A DNA stretch of 64,000 bases from NCBI GenBank assembly GCA_016617785.1, contig JADILM010000001.1, positions 2,232,001 through 2,296,000 on the forward strand, read 5' to 3'. How positions within the stretch are numbered: position 1 is the first letter of the stretch; the number at the start of each line of letters is the position of its first letter. This document shows, in pieces, positions 54,850-64,000 of this stretch. Origin of the DNA: Sporobolomyces roseus. Taxonomy: Eukaryota; Basidiomycota; Microbotryomycetes; Sporidiobolales; Sporidiobolaceae. Under the pieces are notes generated by a model. The model did no database searches, was not told the origin of the DNA, and was given only the letters and a program-made list of their open reading frames with translations. The position numbers were made by a program, and so were the translations under genes.

Positions 54850-57800
54850 ATGTCAAGTGAACAGAGGGAAACAGCTAGAGCTCCTTCTTCCCTCTCTCTC
54901 TCAGCGACAACACACTCGACCCTCCTCAATGCTGCTATTATGACTACTCTCTCCCTAGATCCTTCCTCATTATTCAACTCGTCTCTCCTCTCCATCCTAA
55001 TCCCCGAATCTACAAGTTCGGCTCCACCTCGTTCCCTTCCTTCCACTCCTCCCCAACCATCTCAAGAATGGATCCATTCCCTCCTTCGCTCAAAACAACG
55101 TACGACGATCTATCAATCAGAACTAATTGAATTCTATTTAGTCCTCTCTTTACTTCACCCAATTTCCTCATCTCAAGCACACTCATTCCTGCTCAAATCA
55201 TTGGACGAACCTCATCTAACTCTAACAACCACTATCACATACATCGAAGGACACTCTCAACCTCGTCCAAACGAACAACAGAATAAAGTTTCAGCATTAT
55301 CTACCTCTTCTAAACTCCCGACTAGCGAGTCAGTACATGTAGCTACTCAATCATTTGATCAAAAAACTGGAGAAGTTTGGGTAGGGAAAGGTTTGAATCA
55401 AGAAGAAGAAGAAGAATGGGTCGGAATTTGGAAATTTACTTGTTCGATTAGTGAGCCCTACTCTCACGCTTCTTAACGAGGAGCTCGGACTGATCAGTAT
55501 ATATATATGTGATGGGACAGATTCGATTGGATTGAGGGAATTGAGGAATCCTAGACTCGAGGTGAATGTTACGGTTACTTTGAGGGACGATCCGAAATTG
55601 GATCGACTACTATTATCCCTCTCCTCCTCAACTCAACCGAACGGATCTACGGTGGAAGATGGAGAAGAAGTCTCGAAGGAGAAGGAGAAACAAGAGGATG
55701 AAGAGTATATGGATGATAGTTACGACGATGTCAACTTGCTCTCTTCCCTCTCTACCAACTCGAATCCTTTCGTTCTCCCTTTCTCAAGACTCCCGTCCTC
55801 GAACCCCTCTCATAATCGACGTCATTCAAGGAATCGTTCTCTCACTTTCTCAAACCCACTCGAATCTTCTGATCCATTGATACGTCGCTCTGTACAATCT
55901 ATTCTAGACGTTCAACGACCAGTGGAAGTAGGGATTAGGACTGTGAGATGTAGTGTACCCGACGGATCCAATTCTCGTTCAGAAGGAGAAGAAGGAGGGG
56001 AAGGAATGATTGTATGTTTGGAAGTGAGTGGACCATCAGGAGAAGAAAGTTTATTCGAAATCTCGAGTATTCGAGTGAGGGTTCATGGGATTGGATCGAA
56101 AGATGGAGGGAGTGATGTGGACGTCAAAGAGATTTGTGGGTTGAAAGAACAAGAAGGAGGAGGAGGGATGAGATTGAAGGGAGGAGGAGTCGATCAACAT
56201 AATTTCCTTTATTCTCTCAGTTTATCGGCTTCGACATTGTTGGAACAACAATCGATCTCGCCATTGGGTCAGAGTTCGGCGATTAATGGAGGAAGAGGAG
56301 GAGGAGGAGGAGGAGGAGGGAAGGAGAATAGTTTACCGATTGCAGTTGCTACGAGTCCATCTCAACGGTTTACTGCGAGGTTTGGGGCGGAGGAGAATGA
56401 ACAGATTGGAGGAGAGGGATTTGAGGAGTATGAGATGGATAGGAGGAGGGAAAGAGAGAGGGAGAGGGAAGTTAGGAGGAGGGAAGAAATGTTCAAGAGG
56501 AATTTGGAAGTTACTGTCAAAGGGAGAGTACTCGTCAAGAGTGGAAAGAAGGAGGAAGTTGATCGAGGCTATAGAGTAGATGCAGAGGAACAAGAGGAGG
56601 AGGAGGAGAAAGAGGAAGAATGGATCTCACCAACGAAAACGATCGAGTCGAAATGGAATTACGTTATTGACATCTCATCCTTCGCTTATCGACCACCACC
56701 ACTTCAAGCCTACTTCCAACCACCCACAGCCTCGACCTCCTCGAACCCTCAACCCTTCCTTCGACCGACTTCTATCGCAGCTCCTCCAATCCCGCTTCTT
56801 CCTCCTCAGTCGACCACTCGCCCGCTCTCGACCCAGACAGAACGGATAGAAGTCGAATCGATCGCAGGATCAAAGAGACACACAATGGCTTCTCTCGCGA
56901 ATCTCTCGATGAAATCACCAGTTCTCAATCGAAGATCCTCATTCGCTCCTCTACCTTCCAATTCCTCGCCTTATCGTCCTCCAGTACAGCGCAATAGCTC
57001 GAATAGAGCGACACCTTCAGCAGCATCGACAGCGAATACTCCTCGACGGTTCTTCTCCCTTCCTCCGAACGCTCAATCCGAAGAACCTTTCACCGTCTCT
57101 TCAAACTCCAATTTCCTTTCTCACTCAACACGTACAGAAACTCCACCACCAGTAGCTAGGCAATCATCTCCCGCAGTAGCAAGGAACAGTTTACCTCTCC
57201 CTCCTCCGAATGGCCAAAATGGAGAATCGAATCGACGAACGAGTTGGATGAGTGGATTAGGGATTGGAAGACCGAGTTCTGCGGTACCTGAAGAAGAGGG
57301 TCGAACGAGTTGGGATAGGAGAGGATCAACTGCAGGAGGAGAGAATGGGTTAGGGTTAGGACTCGATTCGGGATCTTCTCATTCAAACAATCCTCTACCT
57401 CCTTTACCACCTCGACCATCCGAGATTGATCAGGAACAGTATCAGTATTATCAGCAAACAGATACAGGTCGCGTACTGATCACGGTATCGCTCGTTCCTT
57501 TACGTCAAGTTAAATCTCGTCGACGATTACTCGAATCTACACTCCCGAACGGTGGAGGAGGAGCAGGAAGAGATACGAGCAATTTTCCTCCACCAGTTTT
57601 ACCGGGTGCACTCTCCCCTCCTGCTTCTCATCACGCTTCATTCAGTTTCCCCCCTTCTTCACCAAACTCTCCTTCACCTCTCGCGTCTCCCAATCTCGGC
57701 AACGAAACTCCCAAATTCTCAGAAGCGGAACGAACAGCGGCGATCACTTCGAGAATGCCTAGGGTTGGGTTACTCGATGTTTTCCTCGTGCAGTTGTTCG

Positions 57801-58230
57801 TCGTGAATCAGACGGATCAGATCAAGAGATTTGTTGTTGGAGTACCGGGTCTGAAATCAATGGAAGAAGGCGAGGGAGGGGATAATGATGAAGGAAGATC
57901 GAGAGGTGGTGGAGTGGGATTGAGACCTGGTGCGAAACCCGAAATGAGTTCGAGGGAGCGAGTTGCGACGCTGGTTCCTTTAGAGAACGATGTGAGAATA
58001 GGGTAAGTCTCTCTGTCTCTCTCTCTCATGCTCTCTTTTGCTCGTCAAATCATGTGCTGACTCGACCGAGATCGTGCAGGCCTCTCGCACCAAACACTTG
58101 CGCTTCATTAGGGTTGAGAATGTTGGCGATTCATCCTGGTCCTCACGTTCTGGAAGAACTCAAGATTGTCGATCTGAGTGACGGGAGCGAGACTAGATTG
58201 AAACGTCCTCTGTGGGTTGTCGTAGAATGA
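54850..58230 (+). CDS. Probable TRAPP complex subunit, Trs65-like
   Basis: Large protein of about 1,050 residues with few introns. The N-terminal part has SSLFNSSLLSILIPEST and STIYQSELIEFYLVL-like segments. After an intron (GTGAGC to GGGACAG) come GLRELRNPRLEVNVTVTLRD, and beta-rich stretches such as PVEVGIRTVRCSVPDG and EISSIRVRVHGIGS. A long low-complexity middle has a polyglycine run, an acidic RRRERERERE block and Ser/Pro-rich linkers. The C-terminal domain has TGRVLITVSLVPLRQVKSR, VGLLDVFLVQLFVVNQTDQI, RERVATLVPLENDVRIG, and finally RMLAIHPGPHVLEELKIVDL with the stop at 58228-58230. This Ig-like C-terminal layout recalls Trs65 of TRAPPII, a Golgi trafficking factor. That call is from pattern only. 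The start may instead be the ATG at 54940, which has a better context. Confidence 0.65.
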
Positions 58231-58365
58231 AGCCGAAATTGAGATTTTTTGTCAGGGGCTATTAAAACCGAATCGTTCGACTTTAGTGAGGCGATGCGAA
58301 GAGAGAGTGAGAGAGATTTCTCCTCCTTCTCCCTTCACTCTCCTCTTTCGCTACTTTACACAATC

Positions 58366-61300
58366 ATGGCTAGTTATGGTCCATCAGGGACCTTCGACTC
58401 TAGTAGCTGGACACCACCCGATAATGAATTATTCGATCCAAATTCATCATCGTACGAGAATGAATTACTCGATGTATTCAACGCACAACCTTACCAATCC
58501 TACCCTCAAGTGAACCATCAACTCAGTAGTAATCAAGATGTATTTGGAATGTCAGGTCAGAGAATAGCGAGTGGAAGTTCAAGGGCAGGAGGTTATTCCG
58601 AAGATGATGGGAACTCCCCTCAAGATAGCAGTAACGGACACCTATCGTATGCTTCTTCGACAGGATATTCGACTGGTCAAACCAGTGGAGGTATCGATTT
58701 CGACTTGGATACAATGTTTCAATCTGGAGGAGGAGGTGGTTCGACTTCGAATGTTGATTCTCCTCCTTTCGATTTCGGCAACTCGATGATGTGTGACTTC
58801 AACACGACCAACCTACAAGGTCTCTTCTCTACCTCGAACTCGCAACCCATCCCTCAGTTCCAACAACAAATTCCATTCCAAAACCTCTCTCCTTCCTCTA
58901 CCAATGCGACTTCTCCTCCTTACTCGATCTCTTCCATCGCACCATCTTCATCATCTCCATCCGATTACAACTACCTTGCGAATCAGAGCCAGCCTTTGAC
59001 CTATCCCTCTCAATACCTCGCACCGAATTCTGCAGCGGCGACTTATCCAACTCCTTCTCGTCACCCTTCAATCTCCTCCGGTGCTTCACCGAATTATGGA
59101 CAACCCTTGTTCGTACAGGAGGAGGATACGACTCAAGCGAAACGACGTCGACTAACTCTCGCAGAAACTGCTGGACTCGCTCCTCAATCTCATCCTTCCC
59201 TCTCTTCCACCTCCTCGAACACTTTCACCGTCAAACCCGATGCGTTCGGTCAGATTCAGGCGTCACAACCACTTCTGGCTCCTGCTCCACCTCCGACGGC
59301 CAAGACTCAGAGGCAAAAGAGTCCTGTCGAATTGATTGCGAACGCTGGAATGGGTCGAGGAGGCGTTTACCATCCTCGTGAGTTTGGCTTCTGTAACACC
59401 TCTTCATTTCGATACTGATTTTCTTTGAATCGTTTCAGCTACCTATCATCTCCTACCGAAACCCGTCAACGTTGCAGCAGGAGCGAATACGAACGGGAAA
59501 GGAAAGAAGACTGCTCCTTCAACAACTCCCGCATCGACAGCTACCGAAGACAAGAGTGGCAAGCGAAAGAAAACGGCTGATCGAGGACACAGTGAGCTAT
59601 CCTTCCTTCATCAGAGCACGGACCCGAGAAGCTGACTTTTCTCGTTTCTTCCCTACAGATGCCGTCGAGCAAAAGTATCGAAACAGTATCAACAACGCTC
59701 TCGCTACTTTACGAGATACTATTCCTGCATTGAGACACTTGAAACCGCTCCCTTCCGTAAGTCTCGAGTAGGAACTCGGAACCTCGAAACCATCGCTGAC
59801 GACCTTTTTTTCCCTCGAATAGATGCCAGTCTCGAAACGCAAAGCCTCACAATTCACGCTCCCATCCGGAATCGCTACCTCTGCTCCTACCGGATTGGTC
59901 GACGGAGTTGCAGCAGCGAAAACTCTTTCAAAGGGAGTCATTCTCAACAAGGCGATCGAATATATTGACTTCCTTCGTTTCGCTCGTGAATCGCACAATG
60001 AAGATCTCGACATGTTGAAGGAAATGGTGAGAACGATGGTTGGAGGTGGAGAACAGCTCGTTGCGGAATTTGAGAAGAAGAGGGAGGAACGTGAAGTTGA
60101 GCGAGCACAAGAGAGGGAACGAGATCAAGAGGAAGGTGAAGACGGAGACGACGATGGAGAGGGAGAGGAAGATGGAGATGAAGAGGATGATGATAAACCT
60201 GCACCAGTCGTTACCAAGGCGAAGAAAGCGGCACCGGCATCAAAGAAACGTGGTGCAGCAAAGAAGGATAACTCACCACCAGTCAAGACGAAACCACTCG
60301 CCCCTTCTGCCGTTCCAGCTTCGACCATCTCTCTCCCATCTCAACAGATCTCTCCTCCTCTCTCCTCCGAGTATCGTCACGTTCAGGCACTCAACGCGGC
60401 TCATCTCGAAAACATCGCCGTCGGTCACCAACAACAGCAACATCCCGTCACTCACACTTTCCCTCCTTCACCAGTCTCATCCGATGATCACTCCGTTTCA
60501 CCTGCCGCTTTGATGGGAGACAAGTCTTATTACGGACAGCAGCAATTCTCTGCTCAACCTCCTCGAGTCCTCCTCGCATCATTCATGGGTCTGTCTTTCG
60601 CAGGAGGACTCGGATACGATTGGACTTCAGGAGCTGCCGCAGCTACTGAAGAGGCGACCGAAATCGTAGGATCCGCTTGGACCAGTCGACTCGCTCGAAG
60701 ATCTCTCGTCAACGCGAGTCAAGGCTCTTCCCTCATCGACGTCTTCCATCCTTCCCTTCTTAGCGGACTCGTCGCCCTCGGTCTCGCTTCCATTGTCGTC
60801 TCAATCGCTTATGTCGTTTACCCTCTCTTCTCCTCGTCGAAGTCACTTCCCCCTTCCGACACTCGTCGAACACAAGCTCTTTCTTCCCTCGCCAGCTCTA
60901 CTTCCCCATCCTCGACCCCTCAGACGTACGCCTCATCGCGCTCGACCTCTCTCGCAGCACGAAAGGATCTTCTCGCCCTCGTCCATGGCCCCTCTTCGAT
61001 ATCGCTTCTCCCATCTCTCGCAAAGGAGACTCTCATCTGGGCTGTAACGTCAGGTCTCGGCCTACGGTGGACCTTGTCGACTCATCAATCAGAATCGCAA
61101 AAGGACATCGAGACAGCACTCGCATGGGTTCGAATCGCCGAAATCGAAACGACACTCGGACGCGACGTTACCTACTTCTCTCGCCTCTACACCTTCCTCC
61201 GATTGCTCAACCTCTCGAGATCCCCATCTTGGCCTCAGATTACCGCTTCGACTTCGATTCCCTCCGTCACTGCTCTCCTCTCGACTCACCTCCTCAGTCT

Positions 61301-62270
61301 CGGTCACTCTCGATTGGCGGAAGCTACCTGGAACTCGATCTCGTCTCAACGCAAGAAGATCGACGCGTCCACGTCCTCGTCCGAGCAATTCATTGAATTA
61401 GCTCTCGACGCAGATTTCGCTACTGTCAAACTCGTACTCGACTCTCACTTCCGCGAGGTCGACGATCTAGCAACTCCTAGCGATACGGTTCCTCTCCTCC
61501 TCGTTGCCGAAGCGACTTGCTCCGATGCGCTCGAGGATGTTTGGACTCGAATCTTCACCACTGTTGTCGATACGACCTGTCCCCCTCACCTCGCCGGTGC
61601 TGTCCCTTCGTCGGAGAAGATCAAGTCGCTCTTGCAAGATGGAGACGTCAAAGGTACTCTCGACGTCGTGTTCGAGTCATCGGTCGAAGGGTCAGAAATT
61701 CGTACTTTCGCATTGATGACTCGTGCTCTCCTCGACACCTTCTCCTCAGACACCAACGATGACCGTTCTATCACTAAGGCTTGCATCGGATCCCTCATCT
61801 CGGAGGCTAGAGAAGGAGGACCTTTCGCTCATCTCGCTTCCGCCTCTCCATTCTGCAAACTCCTCCTTCCTTCCCTTCCCGAAGATCTCATCGCATCCTT
61901 GTCGCCTATCGATCAAGCGTCTAGTGACATCGACCTCCTCGCGACTACTACCCTCTCTTGGCTCGTCCTTCGTCGGCAAAGTCTCAACCTTCTCGTCGAT
62001 CGTTCCGCCTACCCTTCACCTCCTCCTTCTCCATCATCCTCTCCCGCTCCTTATGACAAGGTCAATCGTGTCGTTCACGCTCAAGCTCTCGCTCTACGCC
62101 AACTCCTCGCTCACGACATCTTCCGTCAATCTCAATCCTCCCACTCGGAGGAAGACGATGTTGTCGATCTAGATGAAGCGAGGGATCTCTTGGTCGACGC
62201 ATTATCAATCCTCGCAAGACGTGCAGCAGGTTTAGGAGCTCGAGATGATGATTCCGGAGTAGAACTGTAG
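58366..62270 (+). CDS. SRE1: SREBP homologue Sre1 (membrane-bound bHLH factor)
   Basis: Sterol/oxygen-responsive transcription factor anchored in the ER and released by proteolysis. N-terminal acidic and Gln/Ser-rich activation region (MASYGPSGTFDSSSW from the ATG at 58366). The basic region is KRKKTADRGHN joined by an intron to AVEQKYRNSINNALATLRD; the Tyr in KYRN is the SREBP-specific residue. After a long loop rich in Ala/Ser/Thr the second helix reads KGVILNKAIEYIDFLRFA. A Glu/Asp-rich stretch follows, then a first hydrophobic segment, VLLASFMGLSFAGGLGY, and a second, LVALGLASIVVSIAYVVYPL, which would form the hairpin. A long C-terminal regulatory domain ends GARDDDSGVEL at 62268-62270. 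A start at 58294 is an alternative. No Insig or Scap gene is in the window. Confidence 0.92.
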
Positions 62271-64000
62271 ATAGATACTCTTTTTTCGTATTTTTCCTTT
62301 TGTGCTTTTGTAGAACTATCTCGTAGTTTGTTGCCAATCTTTCCATTCGTTACCCTCTTTGATCTCAGTTCAGCGTCATTCTAAGCGAGGATTGAGTTGC
62401 ACCACTCCAATCGAATCGATCTTGCATTCCTCTCATCACATTCTGTCGCGTCCTCTTCCCTTTTCCCCTTTTCCCCTTTCCCTTTTCGATGAAAGATGAT
62501 CCTGCGCGTATTTCACAAAGCCGTACATCGAAACGACATCGTCGGTGATTTAAGCACTGTACTGCCAACTTTACTTACAACCCTTTTGCGAAGTTTGAGG
62601 CGAAGACTTCCTGGACGGGATTCGCACGAAACTACAGGCCTCGCAGTGCGATCCCGGTTCCCTCGATGCTCTACCTGACGTAGTAACCCAATGCCGTAGC
62701 TCTATCTCCAAGGTTTGAGTCCAGGCAGGAGGTGGAAGTCGTCGTTCGCTTCGAGACTCGCTCGGGAACAGAATTTCAGTCTTCCGAAAGTAAGCTTTCT
62801 TTCGCCTGTCGTTCTTTTGTGAGTTGTAGAGTAGAGTGCAAGCTCAGATTGTACCGTCTCAAACGATCTGTTCGAGGTGAATATGAGCCCCGTATGAACC
62901 TTCAGATCACAAAGTCGAGATAATTCGATCCAGGGGACGGACGAAAGAAAGTTGCATCCTCAACTTATCGCTGAGTGATCTTCGATCATACGGCGGACTA
63001 CAGCGCCGGCGACGAGCTCTTTCGTATCAACCAACGCGAACGAGGTGACCAGTCTGAGAAGTGTAGTGGGAAGCGAGGCAAGAGAAGTGGACTCTGCGAG
63101 GAACGAGATCTGTCCTTATCAGCGGCTTCTCGTTGATTTGACTGCGGTTGAACATAGTTCACTCTTCAAATCAAAAAAAACGCGTGCGAAGCTTCCGAAT
63201 TTTTTAGAGCTTCTTCATCGAATGTCCTCGACCTTCTTTCGAAGCATTCTGATTCTCCACTTGCTCGGCTTCTCCCGATTGATGGTGAGCGAGGTCACAA
63301 GCTACTCACTCCTTTTATCAGTATCGCCCCACTGTTCGAGCTCCCTTTCTTTCGCCTCGCAACCTTTTTTTTACGACAAACCGACGACGACAACGACTCC
63401 CCGCAAAAACCACGTTTGTTCTCTTCGTTCGGCTTCGGACAAGGGGAACTTTGAAGAACAAGGCACGACTATTCGTCGACAAGTCCGATAATTTCATTTA
63501 AAAGTCGATTGTTCTCCCCCTTGACAAAGGAACACCCCTTTCCCAGTTCTTCCCTTCGGCCAGCAAGTTTCTCTCTCCTTACCCATCCTGCACGGCTCTG
63601 CCTGCCTTGCAGTCGTCGGAACTCCAGATCGATCGGAGTTTAGAAGCTCAAACTTCGCAGAAGGTCAGTTGCAGACCAGCAAAGGAACTTCTCTCTCTTC
63701 TGATGATCGCGATGCTGAACTATTTCATTCTCTATTTTGAACAGTTCTTTCGACGCGATTCCTAGAGCTGTAAACTACGTCGTGAGTGCTCAACTTTCAT
63801 TGCGAAGGTGGAAAGGAAGGAGCGAGAGAGAGAAAGCGAGGTTCATGCTCTGCCTCATTTCCTGCGATCCTGCATTCTTTTGATGGCATTGATCTCTTCC
63901 ATTTGAGACTTGCTTAGGTGCCACTTTACAACACACTTGAGACAGTCCGAACGAAACTGACATCCCCCCCTGCTCTTTGATCCCGGCAAACAGGTTTCGC
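62271..64000. other. Right-end region without a supported gene
   Basis: About 1.7 kb after SRE1. The only sizeable frame is 63045-63491 (+), 148 codons with no ATG context, domain or splice partner that I trust. Composition is mixed, with pyrimidine tracts toward 63540-63600. It may be the promoter and leader of a gene starting beyond the window. Confidence 0.4.

Noticed and set aside
62660..62735. Possible tRNA: GGTTTGAGTCC resembles a B box
   Set aside because: No matching A box at the right distance and no acceptor stem pairing could be found.
63045..63491. 148-codon frame at the right end
   Set aside because: No recognisable motif. The T- and A-rich interior and neighbouring pyrimidine tracts look like a promoter or leader.

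Overview
The window is nuclear DNA of a basidiomycete fungus, probably a yeast or dimorphic species. I cannot name the genus. The evidence is dense, intron-rich genes with short introns (about 50-95 nt), GTRNGY donors, CTGAC/CTGAT branch points a few bases before CAG/TAG, and typical fungal proteins: FACT subunit Spt16, SREBP/Sre1, Cmc2, an ENA-type P-ATPase, a biotin-dependent carboxylase, PI-PLC and Zn(II)2Cys6 factors. I found no convincing tRNA, rRNA or CRISPR. All exon joins were read by eye.

Left part (1-21.5 kb). A Zn(II)2Cys6 gene (362-2622, +) is repeated in inverted orientation at 15.4-17.7 kb, and a third, more diverged copy lies in tandem at 18.4-20.7 kb. Between the inverted copies are an oligopeptide transporter (OPT), SPT16, and the most remarkable locus of the window: a secreted precursor peptide gene at 7136-8374 (-). 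It has a signal peptide exon, a short pro exon ending in KR-E, seven near-identical 66-nt exons separated by near-identical 66-nt introns (a 132-bp tandem array), and a diverged last exon. Each exon encodes one 22-residue unit ending in a Kex2-type KR site, so the precursor should be cut into about seven copies of one peptide in two isoforms. It has no CAAX box, so it is not a classical basidiomycete lipopeptide pheromone. A 228-bp MITE-like element with 13-bp perfect inverted ends lies upstream of the third factor gene.

Middle part (21.5-43.4 kb). In order: an orphan protein (-), a mitochondrial biotin-dependent carboxylase alpha subunit, probably MCC (+), a protein with a Gfd2/DEDDh-like domain (+), an M20 carboxypeptidase S-like enzyme (-), phosphoinositide-specific phospholipase C (-), a histidine phosphatase (-), Cmc2 (+) and an ENA-type cation ATPase (+).

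Right part (43.4-64 kb). A tandem pair of six-cysteine, Ser/Ala-rich, probably GPI-anchored surface proteins; an SDR oxidoreductase; a multi-pass membrane protein with a DUF3431 domain; a second M20 carboxypeptidase; a probable Trs65-like TRAPP subunit; and Sre1. The last 1.7 kb shows no gene I can support.

RNA-level oddities stand out besides the peptide gene. One surface-protein gene seems to need an AT-AC intron where its paralogue has GT-AG. Two genes carry 11- and 13-nt microexons. In both carboxypeptidase paralogues an intron appears to split the start codon (A|TG).
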